From Phycisphaerae bacterium (GTDB taxonomy: Bacteria; Planctomycetota; Phycisphaerae; Sedimentisphaerales; UBA12454), in the NCBI GenBank assembly GCA_028712345.1, contig JAQTQF010000075.1, forward strand, positions 1-7,901: a stretch of 7,901 nt of DNA, given 5' to 3'. Below the pieces are notes generated by a model. That model was given only the letters and a program-made list of their open reading frames with translations, was not told the DNA's origin and ran no database searches. The translations under genes and the position numbers were made by a program. Below, piece by piece: positions 1-5,825 of this stretch. Each line of letters begins with the position of its first letter. The stretch's first letter is position 1.

Positions 1-1
1 C

Positions 2-124
2 AAAAAGAAGATTGTTGAAGATATGCTGAAAAAGCTCCGGCAGGATGCAAAAGACAGATATGCGATGAAAACCGCAACAGGCGAAGAGAAAAGTAAAACA
101 GGGAGTGAAGAAAAATCAGAATAG
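2..124 (+). CDS. C-terminal end of an unidentified protein (5' end outside window)
   Basis: An open frame enters from the left edge and ends at TAG 122-124, giving 40 visible residues. They are very hydrophilic: a lysine-rich, probably helical stretch (KKKIVEDMLKKLRQDAKDRY) followed by a low-complexity tail rich in Lys, Glu, Ser and Thr. No family can be named from this much sequence. The tail is typical of a disordered C-terminus. The frame is the only one of the three open from the edge to a stop that leaves normal spacing to the next transcription signals, so it is probably a real gene end. The promoter and terminator that follow suggest it is the last gene of its transcription unit. Confidence 0.6.
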   Translation, partial: KKKIVEDMLKKLRQDAKDRYAMKTATGEEKSKTGSEEKSE

Positions 125-139
125 AAGAATAATTAGCTA

Positions 140-167
140 TTGACAGTTTTTGAAGTACCGCTAAAAT
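140..167 (+). promoter_or_regulatory. Sigma70-type promoter upstream of the SIS-domain gene
   Basis: A perfect -35 TTGACA (140-145) is separated by 16 bases from TAAAAT (162-167), five of six matches to TATAAT. It starts 15 bases after the preceding stop codon. Transcription would begin near 174, so the strong hairpin at 194-242 lies inside the leader. No comparable promoter is visible between that hairpin and the start at 327. Confidence 0.6.
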
Positions 168-193
168 ATATGTACTGTATAAAACTAAATTGT

Positions 194-250
194 AAAGGTT
201 GCTTTAAGGGCAAAATATTTGCTCATCCACAAAGCAACCTTTTTTTATTT
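194..250 (+). terminator. Strong intrinsic terminator, possibly an attenuator in the SIS-gene leader
   Basis: A perfect 12-bp stem (194-205 with 231-242, AAAGGTTGCTTT against AAAGCAACCTTT) runs directly into a T-rich tract (TTTTTTTATTT to 250). Inside the 25-base loop a second stem forms: GGGCAAA (208-214) with TTTGCTC (218-224), one G-U pair. It could simply end the gene stopping at 124. Because the promoter at 140-167 lies between that gene and the hairpin, it could also terminate a transcript of about 75 bases or control read-through into the gene at 327. Confidence 0.85.
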
Positions 251-326
251 TCTGTGCAATCGGGAATTTGCGGCAGATGCCGGAGATTCAGAAACGAAAA
301 CGGAATCAATGTGAGAGCGAGGTAAA

Positions 327-1340
327 ATGAACAGCGAAAAAAAATACAGTCAGTTTGCCCTGGTCAAAGAAATGATGGAAACCCCGGAAATACTGAGCAA
401 ATTCAGCTTGAAAAATGCTGACAGGGTCATAGATGCGATAAGGGAAAAGGGTAAATTATTTTTTACCGGCGAAGGGTCAAGCAGGATTTTTCCAGCCAAG
501 AACGCAATGTACTGCGCAAGGAGGGCGGGTTATGATTTGAATCTTGCCACCGAAGGCGGCCTGCAGGCCTGCAATTATGATATTAGCGATTTTGTTGTTT
601 TCGGCGCATCAAACAGTGGCCAAACCAAGGAAGTCATACGGTTTTTCGACAGGCTTAAAAAGATTGGACATAAAAACCTTTACGGTCTTACCGCAAATCA
701 ACACACAAAGCTCGAATCGCTTGCACATCAGACATTTTTATTAAGCTGCGGCAAGGAAGATGCTGTGGCTGCGACAAAGAGCGTTGCTGAGCAGGGTCTT
801 TTTTACCAGACGCTGCTTGCCTCGATACAGGATATTGATTTGAGTAAAAAACTTTCCGCACTTGCCGATGCCTTTAACATTGCGCTGACAATGCCGTTTG
901 ATGAGAAAATTACCGAGGCGATAGCATCGGCAGGCACAATATATTTTGCGGGCAAAAACGACGGTGTCGCTGAAGAGCTTACATTGAAGACCAATGAAAT
1001 AACACGCAAAAAAAGTGACTGGCTTGAAGGAACTTATGCGGTTCACGGCGTTGAAGAAGTTATGAATGCCGATGATGTGGTTATTCTGATTGACCCGTTT
1101 AAGAGTGAGTTGGAAAAAATAAAACAAACTCTCGTCGATGGCGTTGGGATGAAGGTCTTTGCCGTCTGTGATGAGGATACAATATTTCCGACGATAAAAG
1201 TTCCTGATATTGGCGAACTTGCAAATTATGTCTATCTGGCGGCCGGCTGGAATATACTGGTTGAAGTCGGCGTAAGTTTAGGCATAAATCTTGACAAACC
1301 TCAACGGGCAAGAAAAGTTGGTAATGAGTTTATCGAATAA
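327..1340 (+). CDS. SIS-domain sugar-phosphate isomerase/deglycase-like protein (GlmS C-terminal-half family)
   Basis: This 337-residue protein has the layout of the isomerase half of glucosamine-6-phosphate synthase and of FrlB/AgaS-type enzymes: two SIS (phosphosugar-binding) domains and no glutaminase domain. The first SIS domain shows GEGSSR (48-53), the phosphate-binding ASNSGQTKE (94-102) and AATKSVAEQ (148-156). The second spans about 195-325. Counterparts of the E. coli GlmS catalytic residues are visible: Glu in LKTNEIT (E224), His in AVHGVEE (H240) and the C-terminal Lys in ARKVGNEFIE (K330). The fold and sugar-phosphate chemistry are therefore well supported. The substrate is not: deglycase, isomerase or deaminase activity are all possible. 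The product should be cytoplasmic, as no signal peptide or membrane segment is seen. ATG 327 has GAGG at 319-322, four bases upstream, which is close but usable. The gene stands alone between two terminators. Confidence 0.9.
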   Translation: MNSEKKYSQFALVKEMMETPEILSKFSLKNADRVIDAIREKGKLFFTGEGSSRIFPAKNAMYCARRAGYDLNLATEGGLQACNYDISDFVVFGASNSGQTKEVIRFFDRLKKIGHKNLYGLTANQHTKLESLAHQTFLLSCGKEDAVAATKSVAEQGLFYQTLLASIQDIDLSKKLSALADAFNIALTMPFDEKITEAIASAGTIYFAGKNDGVAEELTLKTNEITRKKSDWLEGTYAVHGVEEVMNADDVVILIDPFKSELEKIKQTLVDGVGMKVFAVCDEDTIFPTIKVPDIGELANYVYLAAGWNILVEVGVSLGINLDKPQRARKVGNEFIE

Positions 1341-1367
1341 TGCGTTAAAGCATACCGAGTCTTTTTT

Positions 1368-1395
1368 AAAGCCCTCGTATATCGGGGGTTTTTTT
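1368..1395 (+). terminator. Intrinsic terminator after the SIS-domain gene
   Basis: AAAGCCCTCG (1368-1377) pairs with CGGGGGTTTT (1383-1392) around the loop TATAT, with two G-U pairs. The 3' arm continues into seven T residues (1389-1395). It lies 28 bases after the TAA at 1338-1340 and separates this gene from the next operon. Confidence 0.85.
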
Positions 1396-1413
1396 ATGCC
1401 GGAAGATTTTTAT

Positions 1414-1442
1414 TTGCCAAAATACAGGTATGGTGCTATATT
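1414..1442 (+). promoter_or_regulatory. Sigma70-type promoter of the ATPase/membrane-protein operon
   Basis: TTGCCA (1414-1419) and TATATT (1437-1442) are separated by exactly 17 bases. It lies just after a terminator and 62 bases before the ATPase start, so it should begin that transcript near 1449, leaving a 5' UTR of about 55 bases. Confidence 0.65.
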
Positions 1443-1503
1443 TTCAGCAGATTATATGTGTGTTGCGGCGGCTTTGTGCTTAACAAACAGAGGTTTTTAA
1501 TAT

Positions 1504-3051
1504 ATGCAATTGGTGCCGGTAAAATTGCTTTTTAGCCCTTTCAGAATAGCCTTTCTGGTTTTCTGGTTCTATCTTTGTATGTATGTTGTTCAGAGGTTTG
1601 AATTCAGCCCGATAGTGCCGAAGAAGCTCAAAGCCAGTATGAATATCCTGATGCTTTTTTTCGGACCGCTGGTACTTTTTGTTTTTATAGTGGCAGAAGC
1701 GGCAGGGAAAATTCTTCGCCATGGCGTATCTTTTGCTGATGCTGTCAGAGGAGCTTTAGGCAGGGCGGTGCAGATTGTGGACATAAGCCATTTTTCCGGA
1801 GCAAGAGGCAAGAGTTCTTTGATTCTGCTGGATGCATCAGGAAAAGACCTGTTCGAGGTCTATGGCAACGCCAAAAATAACAAAGAAGATAAAAATACGC
1901 TTGAGCATACACAGAGAATTGTATCTGATGCGGTTGATGAACTTGCCAGTGATATTTTAATAGACCCTGTCAGCAGCGACAGCTATTCGGTTAGATACCG
2001 CATCGATGGAATGCTTCGAACTGTCGAGGAGATAGATTTTAGAAGATGTGCGGCAATAGTCAACAGCATCAAGGCCATATCGAATATGGATATATCTGAA
2101 AGACGCCGACCGCAGGATGGCGCTTTTATCGCCAAAACAAGCGATGGTAGTATTTCCTTTCGAGTCGCCAGCGCTGGTGTGCTTAACGGCGAAAAGCTGT
2201 CCATAAGAGTTCTCAATCAGGCGGTAATGCAGCTTACGCTCGGCGATATCGGGATGAGTGAAAGATATCAGCGTCTTGTAAGAGAGACATTAAGCAGGCA
2301 ATCAGGTATGATTCTCGTTTGCGGGCCGACTGGCAGCGGGAAAAGCACTACGATGCAGGCAATGCTCAGCGAATTGGATTTCAATACCCGCAATGTGATA
2401 ACCATTGAGGACCCGATAGAATATGTTCTGCCGCGAGCCAGCCAGATAGAAATCAATTCCAAAGCCGGCATAACATTTGCCAAGACTCTGCGAAGCGTTT
2501 TACGACAGGACCCGGATGTTATCGGGATCGGAGAAATCAGAGACGAGGAAACCGCTTCCATTGCCCTTGCCGCTTCGCAGACAGGACACCTTGTTCTTGC
2601 GACTCTGCACAGCAGCAGCAATGCCGCTACGATAGTTCGTCTGATGGATTTGGGTATAAAGCCGCTCCTTGTTGCCTCGGCGATTGATTTGATAATTTCT
2701 CAAAGACTGGTTCGTAAGCTCTGCCCTGATTGTATGGTTACCGCGAATCTTACGGAAGCTCAGATTGAAACATTCAGAGGTAAAGTCGATATAACTAAGA
2801 TAATGCAGATTAGAGGATGCAGTCGCTGCGGAAATACGGGCTACAAGGGCAGAATAGGGATATTTGATATTATGGTTGTTGACGAAGTTGTCAAGGCTCA
2901 GATTCTTTCTCCCAGTTTTTCGGTAAGCAGTTTCAAAAACTCAGGCGATGAGCAGTATAAAACAAATCTCAGGAAACAGGCCATGAAGCTTGCATTGTCG
3001 GGCACTACCAGTCTTGAAGAAGTAAAGCGTGTAACAGCTAATCTCGGATGA
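1504..3051 (+). CDS. GspE/PilB-family secretion ATPase with an N-terminal membrane hairpin
   Basis: This 515-residue protein is a type II secretion/type IV pilus assembly ATPase by motif: Walker A GPTGSGKST (274-282), Asp box TIEDPIE (300-306), Walker B GIGEIRDEET (341-350), His box TGHLVLATLH (360-369), and a zinc-binding CPDC (407-410) plus CSRC (439-442) followed by NTGYKGRIGIFD. The N2 domain motif usually written ASDIHIEP reads ASDILIDP (148-155), so the common His is Leu. Unlike classical GspE/PilB there is no room for the usual soluble N-terminal (MshEN-type) domain. Residues about 11-31 and 46-66 are strongly hydrophobic and look like two transmembrane helices, with about 80 residues before the ATPase core. 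The protein is therefore probably membrane-anchored. AGAGG (1489-1493) sits 10 bases before ATG 1504. Its stop overlaps the next start, implying translational coupling. No pilin, GspF or GspD gene is in the window, so the machine it powers is unknown. Confidence 0.92.
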   Translation: MQLVPVKLLFSPFRIAFLVFWFYLCMYVVQRFEFSPIVPKKLKASMNILMLFFGPLVLFVFIVAEAAGKILRHGVSFADAVRGALGRAVQIVDISHFSGARGKSSLILLDASGKDLFEVYGNAKNNKEDKNTLEHTQRIVSDAVDELASDILIDPVSSDSYSVRYRIDGMLRTVEEIDFRRCAAIVNSIKAISNMDISERRRPQDGAFIAKTSDGSISFRVASAGVLNGEKLSIRVLNQAVMQLTLGDIGMSERYQRLVRETLSRQSGMILVCGPTGSGKSTTMQAMLSELDFNTRNVITIEDPIEYVLPRASQIEINSKAGITFAKTLRSVLRQDPDVIGIGEIRDEETASIALAASQTGHLVLATLHSSSNAATIVRLMDLGIKPLLVASAIDLIISQRLVRKLCPDCMVTANLTEAQIETFRGKVDITKIMQIRGCSRCGNTGYKGRIGIFDIMVVDEVVKAQILSPSFSVSSFKNSGDEQYKTNLRKQAMKLALSGTTSLEEVKRVTANLG

Positions 3052-3725
3052 TTGAAATGTATAGATGGATAATATTGATTATTGCTGTTGGTTTTGCCCT
3101 GCTCGGGTACAAAAAAACATTGTATCCGACCTGGGCGTTTGTATTTAATATTATCGTTGCCGTATATCTGGGTGTTATGACAGGCCCGCAGATAGTTGAT
3201 AAGCTCGGAATATTCAGAATGTGTGTGGGTAATTTTGCCTACCCGGCGTGCATTCTTGCGGTAGCGGTAATATATTTCCTCATCGTTCAGCTTTTTACAT
3301 TTCGTTTTTTTACCAGCGTTTATTGTGTGTCGTTTCCTGTGATATTGAACAAAATGGGTGGTGCGATTCTGGGTTTTTGGGCCGGTGCTGTGATAGCCGG
3401 CTTTGTGTTATTTCTGATAAATATTTCTCCGCTGACAAGCTATTCAGCGATCAATTTTTTCAGGGGCGGCAAACTACTGCCCCAAAAAGCAAACGCTGTC
3501 GTGTACAAAACCTGTAATTTTGTTCATAGTATTTCGTTGCAGTCCTGCCCGACATCTATTGCAGAGCAGTTTGAAAAGATATCTGCCGATTGGCGCCAGG
3601 CCGGAAAAACAAAAACCGACTCAAACAGTGTCCCCGACAAGAGCATGCCTATCGTCAATATTAATACTCCGCCAGCCGGCGAATCGAGCCAAAAAGCTCT
3701 CAATGAGCCGAACTTGGCAGAATAA
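3048..3725 (+). CDS. Polytopic inner-membrane protein, CvpA-like
   Basis: This 225-residue protein is coupled to the ATPase by an ATGA overlap (3048-3051). It has about four hydrophobic segments: roughly residues 5-20, 28-46, 65-90 and 104-126. The glycine-rich last segment (KMGGAILGFWAGAVIAGFV) resembles the matching part of CvpA/colicin V production-type proteins. The early YKKTLYPTWAFVFN region also fits that topology, with a turn after helix 1. The remaining hundred residues are hydrophilic and end in a Ser/Pro/Asn-rich, probably disordered tail with no recognisable enzyme motif. The CvpA assignment rests on topology and general character, not on a diagnostic motif. A generic membrane partner of the upstream ATPase is the safe reading. 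Translation may also start at Met 4 (3057). Confidence 0.8.
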   Translation: MIEMYRWIILIIAVGFALLGYKKTLYPTWAFVFNIIVAVYLGVMTGPQIVDKLGIFRMCVGNFAYPACILAVAVIYFLIVQLFTFRFFTSVYCVSFPVILNKMGGAILGFWAGAVIAGFVLFLINISPLTSYSAINFFRGGKLLPQKANAVVYKTCNFVHSISLQSCPTSIAEQFEKISADWRQAGKTKTDSNSVPDKSMPIVNINTPPAGESSQKALNEPNLAE

Positions 3726-4032
3726 GTTGAATACGAATAGCTTGGAAATACTAAACAAAAAGATGCCCTCGGAATGAATTAAAGACTTGAGCTTTCATAA
3801 CTTCAGTCTTATCAAGAGATTATACCAAAAACACTCTTTTGTCTAAAATTTTTACCAGATTTCACAATTTTGCCTATTTTAACTAAAGATTTTCAATGTC
3901 CCCTCCCGATACAGTTTATAGATTGCCTATTTTAACAGAGTAAAAGCAAAAAAATAAAATAGGCAAGAAGTTGAGTCGGCAATGGATTTTTGAAGAGTAA
4001 ATTGGCTAAAAAATGGATTTGGAGACTAAAAA
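3726..4032 (+). other. AT-rich intergenic region with repeats, upstream of the corrinoid-fold gene
   Basis: No gene is visible in these 307 bases. The first part has an imperfect stem, AAGACTTGAG (3782-3791) with CTTCAGTCTT (3801-3810), that lacks a T-run and is at best a weak terminator for the membrane-protein gene. The middle carries the TTGCCTATTTTA repeat family described separately. The last part contains a 10-base tandem repeat CTAAAAAATG (4006-4015 and 4026-4035), the second copy including the start codon, and a Shine-Dalgarno GGAG (4021-4024). Only a weak -10-like TATAGA (3917-3922), without a good -35, was found. No B12-box was seen. Confidence 0.6.
3870..3966 (+). repeat. Two direct and one inverted copy of TTGCCTATTTTA
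   Basis: TTGCCTATTTTAAC occurs at 3870-3883 and again, identical over 14 bases, at 3923-3936. The exact reverse complement TAAAATAGGCAA occurs at 3955-3966. The second and third copies form a perfect 12-bp stem with a 20-base loop. Centre-to-centre spacings are 53 and 32 bases, close to five and three turns of B-DNA. This could be an operator cluster for a dimeric regulator of the gene at 4033, or an RNA hairpin in its leader. The repeats are certain; the function is inference. Confidence 0.75.
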
Positions 4033-4755
4033 ATGATAAGCGAAATATTTTCACAGCGGTATCTTGAAGCGTTATTAACCGGCGACAGAAAGCAATGCAG
4101 GGCGATTATCGAAGATATCCTTCATCGCAACAGCGCTTCAATTCCGGGCGTTTACTGCGAGGTAATCTGGCCGATAATGATGGAAATTGAAAAGCTTTAC
4201 CGTACCGAAACAATAACATCGGCTCAAGAGCATATGGCGACAAGGATTAACCGCACAATCGTTGACCAGCTCCAGAACAAGCTGCCGCGTCAGCCGCAGG
4301 CGGACAGGAAAGTTGCGGTTTGCAGCTCCCTTCGCGAGACAAGCGAACTTGGCGGTCAAATGATAGCCGATATGTTTGAAAGTGCCGGCTGGGATGTAAG
4401 ATTCCTCGGCGGCGGATTAACCAATGACGACATCCTCTCGTACATTAACGAGTTCAGTCCTGATGTTTTTGTGATATACGGCACACAGCCGGGCGAAACG
4501 CCGGAAATCAGAAGTATAATCGACCGGATAAGAGAAGTTAATGCCTATCCCAATATGAAGATAATGCTTTCGGGCGGGATATTCGGCAGAGCAGAGGGCC
4601 TGTGGGAAGAAATAGGAGCCGACCTTTATGCAGAAAATGCTGTCGATGCTGTCCAGGTTGCAAGCCAGGAGAACCGGAGAATACAACCCGTAAGAACGAT
4701 CAATCAGAGAAAACGAAAACAGATGGCTTCATCCAGAAAAAGTGCAGGTGAATAA
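4033..4755 (+). CDS. Stand-alone CarH/LitR-like corrinoid-binding-fold protein lacking the axial histidine
   Basis: This 240-residue protein has two parts. Residues about 5-85 form a helical cap like the B12-binding-2 domain of CarH/LitR photoreceptors, ending in LYRTETITSAQEHMAT: the family's Trp-x9-Glu-His signature is present as Tyr56-x9-Glu66-His67. Residues about 92-215 look like the Rossmann-like B12-binding domain, with SAGWDVRFLGGG (117-128) and SGG (180-182). The cobalt-ligand motif, E/DxHxxG in cobalamin binders, reads ETSELG (102-107), so Ser104 replaces the axial His. There is no MerR DNA-binding domain at the front. The last 25 residues are strongly basic (NQRKRKQ and onward). 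It may bind corrinoid base-off without a protein ligand, bind something else, or act as a ligand-free partner protein. GGAG (4021-4024) lies eight bases before ATG 4033. It is probably monocistronic, ended by the terminator at 4811. Confidence 0.85.
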   Translation: MISEIFSQRYLEALLTGDRKQCRAIIEDILHRNSASIPGVYCEVIWPIMMEIEKLYRTETITSAQEHMATRINRTIVDQLQNKLPRQPQADRKVAVCSSLRETSELGGQMIADMFESAGWDVRFLGGGLTNDDILSYINEFSPDVFVIYGTQPGETPEIRSIIDRIREVNAYPNMKIMLSGGIFGRAEGLWEEIGADLYAENAVDAVQVASQENRRIQPVRTINQRKRKQMASSRKSAGE

Positions 4756-4810
4756 ACCTGAATACAAATAAACAATAACTTTCTTCTTTGCGTTTTATGC
4801 GATAGGGGGA

Positions 4811-4846
4811 AATCCGCCGGAGCCGAGATACCGGCGGATTTTTTTT
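4811..4846 (+). terminator. Intrinsic terminator after the corrinoid-fold gene
   Basis: A perfect 10-bp stem (AATCCGCCGG 4811-4820 with CCGGCGGATT 4831-4840) with a 10-base loop is followed by a run of eight T (4839-4846). It is the most GC-rich and stable hairpin in the window. Its T-run overlaps the -35 element of the next promoter. Confidence 0.92.
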
Positions 4847-4873
4847 GGTTTCTATCTGGTTTTATGATATAGT
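4845..4873 (+). promoter_or_regulatory. Probable promoter of PEP-CTERM gene 1
   Basis: TTGGTT (4845-4850), 17 bases, then TATAGT (4868-4873). Initiation near 4880 would leave a 5' UTR of about 28 bases containing GGGAG (4894-4898). The -35 is only a partial match. Its first bases are shared with the T-run of the preceding terminator. Confidence 0.5.
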
Positions 4874-4894
4874 ATTAATTGAAGAGAGTTTTTG

Positions 4895-4924
4895 GGAGAA
4901 AGAAGTTATGAAAATGAGGTTAGG
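4895..4924 (+). repeat. PEP-CTERM gene leader/start module, copy 1
   Basis: These 30 bases, spanning the ribosome-binding site, the ATG (4908-4910) and the first five codons, match 6026-6055 at 29 of 30 positions; the only difference is T4915 against C6046. The sequence begins GGAGAAAGAAGTTATG. Similarity drops off on both sides, so only the translation start region and signal-peptide start are shared. Confidence 0.85.
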
Positions 4925-5363
4925 GAAAATAGTCTTAGTCGTTATGTTTTCATTTACCTATCAGGCGGCAGCTACCTATGTGGGGATTCTCGATGTTAAT
5001 GTAATCCCGAGTCAGCCATCGAATATAGACTCAATCATATTCAATATTTCAGGTGGAGCTGCGAGAGGGGGGGGGCATGTGGAGTATGACCAGTTTGCGC
5101 AGAATGGTACATCAATTCAGTTAAATTTGTATGTTGATATGGGTTGGACTGATACGCCCAGCTACTGGTCATATTCAAAGCAGATACAGCCGCTGTCGGC
5201 AGAAACTTATACTTTGGCAGTTAATGCTTTCTATCTTGATATTCCTGATGTAATTGAAGATACTCATATAGTTGACTTCACTGTTATACCAGAGCCGGCA
5301 ACGGTTGCTATCCTCGCTATTGGATTGCCGGTCTTCAGGGTTTTATCGAGAAGAAAAATCTAA
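4908..5363 (+). CDS. PEP-CTERM exported protein 1, probable single Ig-like beta domain
   Basis: The product of 151 residues begins MKMRLGK followed by a hydrophobic stretch (8-16) and Ala-rich AAAT (20-23), a Sec signal peptide. It ends with IPEPATVAILAIGLPVFRVLSRRKI-type sorting architecture: PEP at 128-130, a transmembrane segment at about 131-146 and a basic RRK tail. Such proteins are exported and processed by an exosortase, which is not in this window. The mature part (about 24-126) is short and beta-rich. The pattern SQPSNIDSIIFNISG (35-49) and YTLAVNAF through DFTV (101-126) resembles one Ig-like beta sandwich. ATG 4908 is chosen because it follows GGGAG with nine bases spacing and because PEP-CTERM protein 2 starts identically; an in-frame TTG at 4845 lies inside the promoter and would spoil the signal peptide. 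Residues 54-56 are encoded by nine consecutive G. Confidence 0.88.
   Translation: MKMRLGKIVLVVMFSFTYQAAATYVGILDVNVIPSQPSNIDSIIFNISGGAARGGGHVEYDQFAQNGTSIQLNLYVDMGWTDTPSYWSYSKQIQPLSAETYTLAVNAFYLDIPDVIEDTHIVDFTVIPEPATVAILAIGLPVFRVLSRRKI
5067..5075 (+). repeat. G9 homopolymer inside PEP-CTERM gene 1
   Basis: Nine consecutive G encode Gly54-Gly56 in the mature part of the exported protein. Gain or loss of one base would shift the frame ahead of the PEP-CTERM signal. It is the longest G run in the window; the next is G6 at 6555-6560, inside PEP-CTERM gene 2. Confidence 0.95.
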
Positions 5364-5429
5364 AGTTGCCGGAATAAATCAAAACTAAAATTAACTCTAA
5401 GCTAAAACTTACCTGAGGAGGTAACCATT

Positions 5430-5558
5430 ATATTTACTACAAAAATAAACTATCTTTGTATAATTATTATAGGGCTTTTGGTTGTTTCAAACTGTTTCGC
5501 AGATTCTAATGATCTGCCCTACAGGGAAGGCGAACTGCTCGTAAAATTTGCTATTTAA
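5430..5558 (+). pseudogene. Remnant of an exported subtilase-like gene: lost ATG, truncated
   Basis: The best Shine-Dalgarno in the window, GAGGAGGT (5415-5422), is followed seven bases later by ATA (5430-5432) where a start codon is expected. The frame then reads FTTKINYLCIIIIGLLVV, continuing SNCFADSNDLPYREGELLVKFAI to TAA 5556-5558. This is a textbook signal peptide (basic start, hydrophobic core, cleavage near CFA/DS) plus YREGELLVKFA, which resembles the first strand of the inhibitor_I9 propeptide of S8 subtilases. The gene at 6900 starts the same way (TTATGTTTACG against TTATATTTACT), supporting an ATG-to-ATA change. Only 42 codons remain. The rest of the protein is absent: the frame stops eight bases into the end of the minus-strand HTH gene. 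The subtilase label is tentative; exported-protein remnant is solid. Use of ATA as a weak start is possible. Confidence 0.7.
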
Positions 5559-5796
5559 GATGTTCGAGCAATTTGGAAAAAGCTGTTTTGGGATTGATGT
5601 CGCAGGCCTTTGCCCAGCTAATAAATTCGGTTATATCAACTCTGCGGTTGGCAGTTTCGCAATTATAAATATAGCTGTGCGGCTTTTTGAGCTTTGCACC
5701 TATCTGTCTTTGAGTCAAACCGGCGGATTCCCTCATTTCCTTGAGAAAGGACGGCAGAATTTGATACCCAATATTATGCTGAGCTTTTGTTGCCAT
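5551..5796 (-). CDS. Small Xre/Cro-type helix-turn-helix protein
   Basis: From ATG 5796 this encodes 81 residues, nearly all one HTH_3 domain: LPSFLKEMRESAGLTQRQIG (14-33) forms helices 1 and 2, then KLKKPHSYIYNCETANRRVD supplies the recognition helix and the following turn, and ITEFISWAKACDINP the last helices. This matches a widespread single-domain family in which the core reads roughly RExAGLTQxxLAxxL, then S-x-[hydrophobic]-x-x-x-E-x-x-x-RR-V-D. It should be a DNA-binding repressor or antitoxin-like regulator. No toxin partner is adjacent. The frame stays open to TTG 5877, but that stretch contains the likely promoter and an inverted repeat and is not HTH-like, so ATG 5796 is preferred even though only a distant AAGGAA is seen upstream. 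It runs against its neighbours, and its end overlaps the broken exported-protein gene. Confidence 0.82.
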   Translation of the reverse strand: MATKAQHNIGYQILPSFLKEMRESAGLTQRQIGAKLKKPHSYIYNCETANRRVDITEFISWAKACDINPKTAFSKLLEHLK

Positions 5797-5825
5797 AATT
5801 TGAGATATTATTGAAAAATTTCCTT

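Noticed and set aside
140..325. 61-codon open frame before the SIS-domain gene
   Set aside because: It begins at TTG within the -35 element and runs through the terminator hairpin and its T-tract; no ribosome-binding site is seen.
174..326. glmS-type ribozyme in the leader of the SIS-domain gene
   Set aside because: The gene is not a full GlmS, and the leader shows only the nested terminator hairpin and a minor 4-bp stem, nothing resembling the ribozyme core.
741..1127. 128-codon open frame on the minus strand
   Set aside because: It lies wholly inside the SIS-domain gene, has no plausible Shine-Dalgarno or domain, and its composition is that of an antisense shadow.
2268..2621. 117-codon minus-strand open frame
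   Set aside because: It is antisense to the ATPase core, whose Walker motifs fix the true frame.
3726..4032. Cobalamin riboswitch upstream of the corrinoid-fold gene
   Set aside because: No B12-box or multi-helix arrangement was recognised; the structure present is a simple AT-rich repeat hairpin.
5499..5517. Hairpin GCAGAT-N7-ATCTGC as a terminator for the minus-strand HTH gene
   Set aside because: The 6-bp stem is perfect, but no T-run follows it on either strand; it lies within the signal-peptide cleavage region of the remnant and is probably incidental.
5548..5814. 88-codon plus-strand open frame
   Set aside because: It is the antisense of the HTH gene; the minus-strand product has a clear HTH domain and this one has none.
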